From Streptomyces sp. McG3 (GTDB lineage: Bacteria; Actinomycetota; Actinomycetes; Streptomycetales; Streptomycetaceae): a stretch of DNA of 64,000 nucleotides. How positions within the stretch are numbered: position 1 is the stretch's first letter; each line of letters starts with the position of its first letter. Positions 32,428 through 40,653 of the stretch are shown here, in pieces. A program made the translations under genes and the position numbers. A model generated the notes under the pieces. That model was not told the origin of the DNA. It ran no database searches and saw nothing but the letters and a program-made list of their open reading frames with translations. The stretch spans positions 27,948 through 91,947 of the forward strand of contig NZ_JAAXYC010000004.1 in assembly GCF_018619185.1 (NCBI RefSeq), given 5' to 3'.

Positions 32428-35400
32428 ATGGTACGCCCGGCAGTACGCGACAGCAGCGATCCCAAGGCTGTCCGTGACACGCGCGTGTTGGTCGACTGCC
32501 TGCAGGAGTTGGTGCGAGGCGCTTACCGGCCTGTCAGGAACTGCAGCAAGTACCCCGAAACGGTGTGGCTTGCAGATGTTCCAGAGGGACTCGTCCGGCC
32601 CGTGAAGGACGCCGACTCCCGCATCATGGTGGTGAAGCACCATCCACCCTTGGACGCGCCACGGTTGCCGGCAGTTCTGCAGGGCCGCGTATCAGTCGAG
32701 GCTGCAGCGACCGCCGCCGCGGAGCCTCCCGAGCTGCTCGACGACACGGCAATGTTCAGTGAACGGACAGACCCCGTCACTGACGAGGCCGATGATCCGA
32801 AGGCATTGGATGTCGGCAGCTCAGATGTGCGTAAGGCCTACGAGGGCTGGGTCGGCCGATGGAAGCGATGGGCGCGGGAAGAGCTAGCGGCTGCGTCTCA
32901 CCGCCGTCTGCACCAGCAGCTGTATCGGATTGCCAAGAAGATCCAACAGGACGGTGACGCCTTCGAAACCATCCTGGCCGTAGGCCTCCTGCAAGTAGGA
33001 GCCGAGCGAGCTTCGGCTCGGGTACGCAGGCACATTGTGACGGTTCCTGTCACCCTTACGGTTGATCCGAATTCAGTCAACGTCACGGTGTCTCTGGTGC
33101 CGGGTCAGTCAGGTCGCCTGGAAGATACCGAGTTTCTCAGCGAGTCCGATGGCTACACCTCGGAACTACTGGGGGTCGTACGTTCTGAGGTGGAGGAAGC
33201 CGCCTTCCACCCCTTGTCAGACCGGGCGTCTGAGGCCGTGCGCTCATGGGCCCAGCGTGCCTTCGGTGTCGAGCGAACACTTCCGTTCGACTCCGGCAGC
33301 GGGCACCCTGACCTCACCGCGGACCCCCAGGCACGGTCACTGCATCATGCGCCGGCGATCGTCCTGCGCGAACATGGCCAGCGCTCGGTACTCGGTTTCT
33401 TCGAAAGTATCGCGCGAGTCTTGAAGCGTCCCGGAGCGCAGGCGCCTTTGGGGCTGGCGCAGCTGCTGTACGACCTCGAACCCGAGCAACGCACCGCCTG
33501 GGGGAGTAGTAAGGGTCCCGTCCCTCCGGCACTGGGCCCGGAACCGCTATTCCCCATGCTCACCAACGCGGCCCAGCTGGACGTGCTGGACAGACTGCAG
33601 CACGACACCAGCGTGGTGGTCCAAGGCCCGCCAGGCACCGGAAAGACCCACACGATCAGCAATCTCATCGCGGCGCTTCTCGCGGATGGCAAGAGAGTCT
33701 TGGTCACCAGCGAAAAGGGACAAGCTCTCAAGGTACTGATCGACCAACTACCGCCCAAACTGCGCAGCATGTGCGTGCTCCAGCGCGATCAGTGGCAGGG
33801 CGGCAGCTCCGATCTGCGCCAGTCGCTCGGAGCTCTGGCCCACCTGAGCGCGACCACGAACACTGAGCGGCTTCAGCAGCACATCGAGACCCAGCAGGCT
33901 CAGCGGCACCAACTTCTGGCTGAACGGGCCAAGCTGCGAGAACGTCTGAGAGCGGTACGGGAAGTGGAGTGGTATGAGCACCCCGAGATCGCACCGGGAT
34001 ACCGCGGCCGCCTCGACGAGATTGTGCAGACGGCCGAACGGGGCAATGCTGATTACCAGTGGCTGCCGCCGCTGCCTGCACAACCAGGGCAACTGCCACC
34101 ATTGGATACTGACGAGGCTCAGCGGCTATGGCTGCTGGTGACCCAGCACGGCCCGGAGATCCTCGATGCTCACATTCAGTACTGCCCCGATCCAGGCACC
34201 TTGCCCGACCCCGAAGAGGTCTCAGGCCGCATCAGGGACATAGAGGCAGCTAACACAGCCCTCGGATTGGAGCCCGCAACGCCACTCGCCCAGGCTCTGG
34301 CCGAACACGGTGATGTGGAGCTTGCGGTGACGGAAGGCCTACTGGAGCAAGCCCAGCAGGCCCTTCAAGACATGGGGATGTCCGCAGACCCTGCAGCGTG
34401 GCAAGAGGAGAGCTGGCCCACTCGCGCGCTTGAGGACGGCATCGCACGACGCTCGCAACAGATGTGGGACAGCATCCGCAACGCCTCAAAGCGAGCCCAA
34501 CAGACCCAACAAGAGATCGCGAACGCCTCCTTCCTGAATGTGGAAGTGCCCCAGCTACCCGAAGGCGAAGAACGAGAACTACTGGTAAGCAGCCGAGACG
34601 TTGAGAAGTACCTCCTGGGAAACGGTCAACTGAACAAGAGATGGCCCCGGCCAGCTGTCCTCAAACAAGCCCGGGTCCTACTCGAACAATGCCGAGTCGA
34701 AGGCATGGCACCCGCCAACCGAGAGCAAGTTACCGCGGTGGTGCGCCATCTGGAGATGCGCTCCCATATCCGTACTTTGCGCAGCCGCTGGGCAGGGGTC
34801 GGATGGGACGTCGAGAAGAACACACCAGAGTTACTGTTCTCCGAACTCCTGGACAGAGCTTCCTTGCTGCAGGCCATCGACTGCTGCGTCGCGGCAATCC
34901 GCCAAGTCCACACGAGGCTGCTCACCAACGGTATCCCAGTACCTGTCACCACAATCGATCAGTGGCAGAACGTCCGACGAGCTACTGCACAGGCCCGGAA
35001 CCTGTTACGGGTCGAAGCCGCAGACCGCCAGCTCAACGAGCTTCTCACTAGCCTTCCTCAGCCACAAGCTCAAGGCGTTCAGGAGCTTCGCCAGGCAGCT
35101 GATGCCGTAGCTGCCCGCGACTCCCAGGCCTATGCCAACGCAGTGCAAGCATTGACGCTGGCGTACCAGCGTGAAGCGGACCGCCGAGAGACAGGAAAAC
35201 TGTTCCAGCGTCTGAGCGAAGCTCACGCTGAGTTGGCGCAGGTGTTCGCCTCCGACCCTCTGGCAGGGCACTGGCGTGACCGATTCGCTGCTTTCCCCCA
35301 CGCGTGGGCCTGGCGGCAAGCACAGGACTTCCTCGACACCGTTCTTCTCCCCGGTCGTGAAGAACAGCTCGAAGGGGAGCTGGCGCAGATCGAAGGCAGA

Positions 35401-37005
35401 CTCCACGACCTTGTAGAGGGCCTGGTGTGCGACCGAGCGGCTTTGCACTGCGTGAGCCGCATGACCACGAAACACAAACAAGCCCTGGCCGCTTACGCCA
35501 GCGCCATAGCCAATGCCGGCCAAGGGACAACGGACTACGGAAAACGCCACCAACGACACGCGCGCTCAGCCATGCAGACAGCTCAGGGCGCGGTCCCCGC
35601 ATGGATCATGCCACTCAGGCAGGTAGCCGAGACGATCAGCCCGGAACGAGACTCCTTCGATGTTGTGATCGTCGACGAAGCCAGCCAGGTCGGTCTGAAC
35701 GGCCTCCTGCTGCTGTGGCTCGCCCCGCGGATCATCGTCGTCGGGGACGACCGCCAGTGCGCGCCCTACTACACCGGCAGCAAACATGACCGGATCACTC
35801 AAATTTTCGACGAACGCATGGATGCACTTGAACCCTGGCAGCGCGAAGGCTTCGACCCCAAATCCAACCTGTACGAGCTGCTTTCCTCACGCTTCACCGA
35901 AGTGGTCCGTCTCACCGAACACTTTCGCTGCATGCCCGAAATCATCAAGTGGTCCTCCATGCAGTTCTACCCCGACAACGAGCTCATCCCGCTGCGTCAG
36001 CACGGCTCGGACCGGCTCTCCCCGCTGAAAGTCGTCCACGTACCAGAAGGCCACTGTGAAGGACGCAGAGATAAGCTGATCAACCGCCCCGAAGCAGAAG
36101 CAGTCGTTGACCAGCTCTGCCGCCTCACCCAAGACCCGGCCTACGCCGACCGCAGCCTAGGTGTCATCATCCTGCGCCAAGGCGCCCAGAGCCGGCTCGT
36201 ACAAGACCTCGTCGACATGCGCATCGACATGCCGGCCCGCGAGCGCCACAACATCCTGGTCGGTACTCCTGAGGAATTCCAAGGCGACCAACGCGACGTC
36301 ATCCTGCTCTCCATGGTCGTCGACGGCGCCAACGTCATCGCGGCAACTGGGCGCAGCCATGAACGGCGCTTCAATGTCGCAGCCAGCCGAGCTCGCGACC
36401 AGATGTGGCTCTTCCACTCGATGACCGTCGACCAACTGAGCAGCAAAGACCTGCGCCGCTCCATGCTCACCTACATGCAAAACCCGCCCCCGCCCTACAC
36501 TCACGCCCGCCAGCCGGCCAACGTCACCCCAGACCAGCTATGCGCCCCCTTCGAGTCGCTCTTCGAGCAACGCGTCTACCTACGCATCAAGGAACGTGGC
36601 TACGACGTAGTGCCGCAATGGGAAGTCAACGGCAAGCGCATCGACCTCGTCGTCACCGGGGGCCACGGACGCCTCGCCGTCGAGTGTGACGGAAGTCCCC
36701 ACCACTCCACGAGGCAACAGATCCACGACGATGCGGAGCGCGAACGAGAACTACGCCGCGCAGGCTGGACCTTTTGGCGCGTGCGCAGCAGCGCCTTTGC
36801 TCTCTCGCCGGAGGACGCCCTGGCCCCTCTGTGGAAACGCTTGACCGACCTCAGAATTCACCCGGATACCGCATCAGACAAAGTCGCAGATGGCACAGAA
36901 CCTCTGGCGGTGTGGGCGCCGGTCGGTCTGGCTGAAGCCGAGGCCGCAGAGGAAGAGGCAGATCCCTATGACGGTGAACTGGATGACGACAGTGAGGCAG
37001 TCTGA
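32428..37005 (+). CDS. Large SF1 (DNA2/NAM7-like) helicase with C-terminal restriction-endonuclease-like domain
   Basis: 1525 residues. The N-terminal about 380 residues are unassigned. Walker A VVQGPPGTGKTH lies near residue 400, motif II VDEAS near 1083, motif III VVGDDRQCAP, then GTPEEFQGDQRDV and RFNVAASRARDQ, as in UPF1/DNA2-type SF1 helicases. Between motifs I and II a long alpha-helical, coiled-coil-rich insertion (about 440-1050) is present. The C-terminus carries a DUF559/MTES_1575-like nuclease fold: KRIDLVV (near 1404), AVECDG and ELRRAGWTFWRVR. Helicase-nuclease fusions of this kind are common in antiphage systems. Start ATG 32428 has GGGGGA upstream. At least two TTA codons (34831 and 35005) make expression likely bldA dependent in Streptomyces. 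The next gene starts one base after the stop. Confidence 0.88.
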   Translation: MVRPAVRDSSDPKAVRDTRVLVDCLQELVRGAYRPVRNCSKYPETVWLADVPEGLVRPVKDADSRIMVVKHHPPLDAPRLPAVLQGRVSVEAAATAAAEPPELLDDTAMFSERTDPVTDEADDPKALDVGSSDVRKAYEGWVGRWKRWAREELAAASHRRLHQQLYRIAKKIQQDGDAFETILAVGLLQVGAERASARVRRHIVTVPVTLTVDPNSVNVTVSLVPGQSGRLEDTEFLSESDGYTSELLGVVRSEVEEAAFHPLSDRASEAVRSWAQRAFGVERTLPFDSGSGHPDLTADPQARSLHHAPAIVLREHGQRSVLGFFESIARVLKRPGAQAPLGLAQLLYDLEPEQRTAWGSSKGPVPPALGPEPLFPMLTNAAQLDVLDRLQHDTSVVVQGPPGTGKTHTISNLIAALLADGKRVLVTSEKGQALKVLIDQLPPKLRSMCVLQRDQWQGGSSDLRQSLGALAHLSATTNTERLQQHIETQQAQRHQLLAERAKLRERLRAVREVEWYEHPEIAPGYRGRLDEIVQTAERGNADYQWLPPLPAQPGQLPPLDTDEAQRLWLLVTQHGPEILDAHIQYCPDPGTLPDPEEVSGRIRDIEAANTALGLEPATPLAQALAEHGDVELAVTEGLLEQAQQALQDMGMSADPAAWQEESWPTRALEDGIARRSQQMWDSIRNASKRAQQTQQEIANASFLNVEVPQLPEGEERELLVSSRDVEKYLLGNGQLNKRWPRPAVLKQARVLLEQCRVEGMAPANREQVTAVVRHLEMRSHIRTLRSRWAGVGWDVEKNTPELLFSELLDRASLLQAIDCCVAAIRQVHTRLLTNGIPVPVTTIDQWQNVRRATAQARNLLRVEAADRQLNELLTSLPQPQAQGVQELRQAADAVAARDSQAYANAVQALTLAYQREADRRETGKLFQRLSEAHAELAQVFASDPLAGHWRDRFAAFPHAWAWRQAQDFLDTVLLPGREEQLEGELAQIEGRLHDLVEGLVCDRAALHCVSRMTTKHKQALAAYASAIANAGQGTTDYGKRHQRHARSAMQTAQGAVPAWIMPLRQVAETISPERDSFDVVIVDEASQVGLNGLLLLWLAPRIIVVGDDRQCAPYYTGSKHDRITQIFDERMDALEPWQREGFDPKSNLYELLSSRFTEVVRLTEHFRCMPEIIKWSSMQFYPDNELIPLRQHGSDRLSPLKVVHVPEGHCEGRRDKLINRPEAEAVVDQLCRLTQDPAYADRSLGVIILRQGAQSRLVQDLVDMRIDMPARERHNILVGTPEEFQGDQRDVILLSMVVDGANVIAATGRSHERRFNVAASRARDQMWLFHSMTVDQLSSKDLRRSMLTYMQNPPPPYTHARQPANVTPDQLCAPFESLFEQRVYLRIKERGYDVVPQWEVNGKRIDLVVTGGHGRLAVECDGSPHHSTRQQIHDDAERERELRRAGWTFWRVRSSAFALSPEDALAPLWKRLTDLRIHPDTASDKVADGTEPLAVWAPVGLAEAEAAEEEADPYDGELDDDSEAV

Positions 37006-37006
37006 C

Positions 37007-37819
37007 ATGGGAAACTTCGACGAAAGCACTCTCGAAGAGCTGGCTGCCATGATCAGCGGAGATGAGGCCGGCATGAAACGTCGCGGTGGCTGGGAGCTGG
37101 CGCCCTTCCTCCGCCGGGCTGGCTGGGAAGATGTTCCCGATCACGACGGCAGCCCACGACACCCATGGCTTCTGGACCTCCTGCGTGAGCGTAAGGAAGA
37201 CGACGCCGGAGACATCGAGCGTGTCGCACTGCGCCTGGCCGACCGGCGTGAGTACCAGCAACAAGCCAGTGAGTACACACCTGTCATCGAACGGCTCCAG
37301 GAAGTCCTGGCCCTCGAAGGCCTACGCGTCGACTACCGCAACGGGCGACCCAACCTCGTTGCGTACGATCCTGACAACCCACCCCGGCCACAGCGAGTCG
37401 AACTCAAGGTCACGATCACCGACATCGTCGCTGATCCCGACTTGGCCCGCGCCGTCCAGTTGCGTCTGGATGAGGCGCACACATGTCAGGAAAACGGCGC
37501 TTACACCTCTGCGGTCATCATGCTCGGCAGCCTCCTCGAAGGCGTGCTTGTACACGCAGCCGAAGTCAGGCCTGCCGCCACGCCACTTTCCAAGCCGCTG
37601 CGCGCGGCTGGCATGCAGGACCTTGTTCAGCATGCCCATGTGAATGGATGGATCGACCAAGACGCGAAAATGGCGTCGGAACTATTGCGAACCTACCGCA
37701 ATCTGGTTCACCCGCTCGCCGAGAAGCGAGCGAAGCACAGCGCGGACTTCGACACAGCCGACCTGTGTTGGTCCACCGTGAACGCCGTCCTCAATGACCT
37801 GGCGGCCAGTCGCGTCTGA
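37007..37819 (+). CDS. Abortive-infection-like protein coupled to the helicase
   Basis: 270 residues, starting one base after the helicase stop. The N-terminal part (LEELAAMISGDEAGMKRRGGWELAPFLRRAGW) is unassigned. The C-terminal part (AYTSAVIMLGSLLEGVLVHA ... ASELLRTYRNLVHPLAEKR) resembles the all-helical domain found at the ends of abortive-infection (Abi) and DUF4145-type proteins, where RNLVHP-like motifs are typical. This is resemblance by eye, not a search result. Together with the helicase-nuclease and the PIN protein it forms a compact candidate defence operon. The last 190 bases are duplicated, in decayed form, at 45382-45571. Confidence 0.75.
   Translation: MGNFDESTLEELAAMISGDEAGMKRRGGWELAPFLRRAGWEDVPDHDGSPRHPWLLDLLRERKEDDAGDIERVALRLADRREYQQQASEYTPVIERLQEVLALEGLRVDYRNGRPNLVAYDPDNPPRPQRVELKVTITDIVADPDLARAVQLRLDEAHTCQENGAYTSAVIMLGSLLEGVLVHAAEVRPAATPLSKPLRAAGMQDLVQHAHVNGWIDQDAKMASELLRTYRNLVHPLAEKRAKHSADFDTADLCWSTVNAVLNDLAASRV
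37601..37790 (+). repeat. 190-bp duplicated segment, copy within the intact Abi-like gene
   Basis: Aligns without gaps to 45382-45571 with 18 mismatches by hand count (about 90 percent identity). Same orientation. Confidence 0.9.
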
Positions 37820-37833
37820 CTACCTCCCCAAAG

Positions 37834-37885
37834 CCTGGCTGCGCCTCGGCGCTGCCACGCAGCCCGCTACCAGGGCGCAGCCAGG
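37834..37885 (+). terminator. Hairpin after the Abi-like gene
   Basis: Perfect 11-bp arms CCTGGCTGCGC and GCGCAGCCAGG separated by 30 bases, starting 15 bases after the stop codon. Confidence 0.5.
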
Positions 37886-37997
37886 CAGTGTCCAGGTTCA
37901 GTTTCGTAGTGGTCACCTTCGTGTCCGGAGGGAGCCCGGCCACTCCTGGGAGCGGGTCCGCCGATCGATCCGTGGGGACGTGACCAGGTAGCGTGAC

Positions 37998-38022
37998 GGT
38001 TGCCTTAACGGAGTTTGGTGGA
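37998..38022 (+). repeat. 25-bp direct repeat, right copy
   Basis: Exact match to 31229-31253, 179 bases after the Abi-like stop codon. Marks the right boundary of the candidate mobile module. Confidence 0.75.
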
Positions 38023-38073
38023 TACGAACACCAGCAATACCGACCGTAACGTCCGGCTGAGCTTCTTCGGTGG

Positions 38074-38328
38074 TTGAGTCGCTTGCGCTGCACCGTAGCG
38101 GGCGAACACGGTCGTACCGGTGTCACCTCGCTGGTGGCACCGGTGTTCACCGACGGTGAGTCGCTGCCGCTGGTCGTCACCCTCGTCATGCCGGCACGTG
38201 GCACCACCGAGGAGGCCCTCGTCGGTCTCTCGGCGGAACTGCTGCACTCGACCCGGGCCATGGCGGAGGAGCTGGGGTACGCGCCGCACAACGACGACGC
38301 ACAGTGCGCGCCCTGGCGCGCCCGCTGA
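38074..38328 (+). pseudogene. Fragment resembling the C-terminus of an IclR-type regulator
   Basis: 84 codons including TSLVAPVFTDGESLPLVVTLVMP and LLHSTRAMAEELGY, which resembles the end of IclR effector-binding domains. There is no HTH domain, and the frame opens just behind the 25-bp repeat, so the rest of the gene is missing. Low certainty on the family. Confidence 0.35.
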
Positions 38329-38523
38329 CAACGTGTCCCTACGCGGCTGCTGGAGACGTGCCGAGTCGAGAACCGCCGCCAAGTGCCTACTCGGACAGGG
38401 CAGGTGCAGAACCACCACGTACTCCGCCTGGCGTCGGCTGGCTTCCAGCGCGGCCCACAGGTTGATGCCGACGCCGCGCCCTTTCGCCGACGGGCCCAGG
38501 AAGACATGGCCGGTTCGAGGCCT

Positions 38524-38878
38524 CATCGGGTACGCCGTGAAGACCGCCCCGCCAGGCACGGCCGGGCACGCCACGCCGGGCCGGGCGGGCGCTCCGGGTC
38601 ACGCGGCTTGACCAGCGGCTGAGGACACGAGGCCCGGTCGCCTCCGGTGTGGATGAGGTGGCGTCCGCCATGGGGGCGGTGCACTCGTGGTTTCCGGGCG
38701 TCATCGTGCCCAGGAGGGACCGGCCGCTGACGACGAGGCGCAGTTGCTCGCCGGGGCGGAAGGTGAGCCCGACCGGGAGCAGGCCGATTTCGACGTTCCC
38801 CCTTCCCTGTGCTTGCTCCGCCTCACGGGAAGCGGGCGTTGCGACAGACACCCTCGCGGCACCCGAACCACGGGTCAA
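38524..38878 (-). pseudogene. Frameshifted C-terminal remnant of a CocE/NonD-type serine hydrolase
   Basis: Leftward from 38878 one frame reads VEIGLLPVGLTFRPGEQLRL then VVSGRSLLGTMTPGNHE, the jelly-roll C-terminal domain of X-Pro dipeptidyl-peptidase/cocaine-esterase relatives. The family continuation GGRHLIHTGGDRAS appears in another frame, running to a stop at 38524. The catalytic domain is absent. The interval 38329-38523 holds nothing I can name. Confidence 0.6.
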
Positions 38879-38910
38879 CGCACGGCGGATGGAGAGGGAC
38901 GCTCAATGTA

Positions 38911-38958
38911 TTGACTACGACCAGGACGAGCGACATGGTACGGGAGAGCGCTCTCCCG
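38911..38958 (+). promoter_or_regulatory. Promoter with LacI-type palindromic operator (first copy)
   Basis: TTGACT (38911-38916), 18-base spacer, ATGGTA (38935-38940), then the perfect 18-bp palindrome CGGGAGAGCGCTCTCCCG (38941-38958) at the expected transcription start. An identical palindrome at 40608 has the same placement. CG-centred palindromes like this are bound by LacI-family sugar regulators in Streptomyces. Drives the gene at 39159 across a leader of about 200 bases that also contains the short dyad AGGGTTG-A-CAACCCT (39014-39028). Confidence 0.75.
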
Positions 38959-39158
38959 AGTTCTCCAGTTTCAAGCAGATGTTCGGTATGCCCAGTTTTG
39001 GCGTGCCTCTGGCAGGGTTGACAACCCTCGAACCAGGCGGCGGAGCCTTAGCCGGCTAGCCGACCGCACCACCGCGCACCACGCACAGATCTGTCCACCG
39101 AAGTCGCGTGCGTGTCCGCGTACACACGCGCGCCTCACCCCGCGTGCAGGAGATCCTC

Positions 39159-40250
39159 ATGAGATCGAGTCCGAGAAGGCTTCCAGCACTTCTCGTCGGA
39201 ACAGCTCTCGTAGCAAGTGTCCTCGGTATCGGGACCATCGCCTCCGCTACGGACGCCGGCACCCCTCTCGTAACCACCGGTACGGCCGCAGCGGACCACA
39301 CCGGTCACACCGCGGCAGTGTCCACCCAGGCATCAGGTGATGACACCGACGGGGACGGCTACATCCCGGCCGTTCCCCAGGTCACCGGCGTCGTCCCGTC
39401 CACGGCTACCCCGCCCCCGGCCTACCATCACGAGTTCCAGGCCGGCTGCTCCGTCACCCACACCGCCCCGGACGACCCGATTGTCTACCCGGGCCAGTTC
39501 GGCAAGTCCCATGACCACACATTCATGGGCAACACCACAACCGACGCTGCCAGCACCACTGGCTCGCTCTACGGAGGCAACACCTCCTGCAAGGTGCCCG
39601 TGGATGCCTCCGCGTACTGGATGCCCTCGCTCTACAAGGGCGATCAGAAGATTCTGCCCGTCGGACCGCAGGTCATCTACTACAAGGCGGGAGTCACCGA
39701 CTACCGGAGCGTGCGGCCCTTCCCCAAGGGGCTACGGTTCGTCGTCGGCAACCCGATGCAGAGCGCCCAGGAGTTCCGCAGCCACAAGGGCTTCGTCGAG
39801 GGTTGGGAATGTGGTGAAAGCTTCTTCAACACCGACATCCCGGCAAGCTGTCCCAGCAGGCCCGACGTGCAGCTGAATCTGCGCATGCAGGCCCCCAGCT
39901 GCTGGGACGGAAAGTACCTCGACACCCCGAACCACCAGACCCACATGGCCTACCCGGTCGTCAAGCCCGGCACCAACGACAACATGTGCCCGGCCTCCCA
40001 CCCGGTCGCCCTGCCGATGATCGAGTTCAAGATGGCGTGGCCGGTCAACGGCGACATGAGCCAGGTACGTCTTGCGAGCGGTCGCGGCTACTCCTTCCAC
40101 TACGACTTCTTCAACGCGTGGGAGGAGCGCACTCTCAAAGCCCTGGTCGACCATTGCATCGTCGGCGGCCTGCAGTGCGACACCCGCGGCTTCGATCTCT
40201 ACCGGCCCGAACGGGGTGCCGCACTGACCACCGACCACCGCCTGCCGTAA
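39159..40250 (+). CDS. Secreted DUF1996-family protein
   Basis: 363 residues. A signal peptide (RRLPALLVGTALVASVLGIGTIASA) is followed by a Thr/Ala/Asp-rich linker and the DUF1996 domain: FQAGCSVTHTAPDDPIVYPG, SHDHTFMGNTTTDA, YWMPSLY and HCIVGGLQCD. Eight or more Cys residues suggest disulfides outside the cell. The family is widespread in fungi and Streptomyces, often linked to sugar-responsive secretomes, without an established enzymatic activity that I know. The ATG at 39159 has GCAGGAG upstream. An 18-bp LacI-type operator shared with the next gene implies co-regulation by a carbohydrate signal. Confidence 0.9.
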   Translation: MRSSPRRLPALLVGTALVASVLGIGTIASATDAGTPLVTTGTAAADHTGHTAAVSTQASGDDTDGDGYIPAVPQVTGVVPSTATPPPAYHHEFQAGCSVTHTAPDDPIVYPGQFGKSHDHTFMGNTTTDAASTTGSLYGGNTSCKVPVDASAYWMPSLYKGDQKILPVGPQVIYYKAGVTDYRSVRPFPKGLRFVVGNPMQSAQEFRSHKGFVEGWECGESFFNTDIPASCPSRPDVQLNLRMQAPSCWDGKYLDTPNHQTHMAYPVVKPGTNDNMCPASHPVALPMIEFKMAWPVNGDMSQVRLASGRGYSFHYDFFNAWEERTLKALVDHCIVGGLQCDTRGFDLYRPERGAALTTDHRLP

Positions 40251-40272
40251 ACCCGGCAGGCGGCTCTGCCCC

Positions 40273-40317
40273 ACAGCCCGGCCGCTTCCCGCCTTCTCCG
40301 GGACGCTGCCGGGCTGT
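40273..40317 (+). terminator. Hairpin after the DUF1996 gene
   Basis: Perfect arms ACAGCCCGG (40273-40281) and CCGGGCTGT (40309-40317), followed by TTTC. The long loop contains a further small GC hairpin. Confidence 0.55.
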
Positions 40318-40576
40318 TTCACAAGCCGGCCCGCGATGCGACGGTCTGACCCCAACTCCCCGGTGCCGGAGGCGGAGATGGGGGCGGAGATCGGTGACAG
40401 CCCGGGCCGCCGGAGCCCCGAGCAGGGCGAACCGCGTTTCCGCAGGGGCGGACGATGGCCGTTCGGTCGGGCGACCGGGAATCCACGAGCACGCGGCACC
40501 CGGCCGGGTGCCGACGCCACCCCCGTACAGATGTAGCGGCTTAATAAAAGATGAAAGAAAAGGACTGCCGGGATCC

Positions 40577-40625
40577 TTGACCGTGACTGGCGTGGCAGGC
40601 AAGGTTCCGGGAGAGCGCTCTCCCG
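40577..40625 (+). promoter_or_regulatory. Promoter with LacI-type palindromic operator (second copy)
   Basis: TTGACC (40577-40582), 18-base spacer, AAGGTT (40601-40606) and the 18-bp palindrome CGGGAGAGCGCTCTCCCG at 40608-40625, identical to the one at 38941. The operator covers the expected start point, 29 bases before the ATG at 40654. The 300 bases before it (40318-40576) contain no gene I can support. Confidence 0.75.
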
Positions 40626-40653
40626 TCGCAGATTGATTTCGAGGAGCACCCGC

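Noticed and set aside
31229..38022. The PIN protein as toxin of a VapBC pair
   Set aside because: No small antitoxin gene lies next to it, it is twice the usual VapC length and it sits with a helicase and an Abi-like gene.
38005..38574. Leftward 189-codon frame with VFLGPSAKGRGVGINLWAAL
   Set aside because: Looks superficially like an acetyl-CoA loop, but no GNAT context follows and it overlaps better-supported remnants on both strands.
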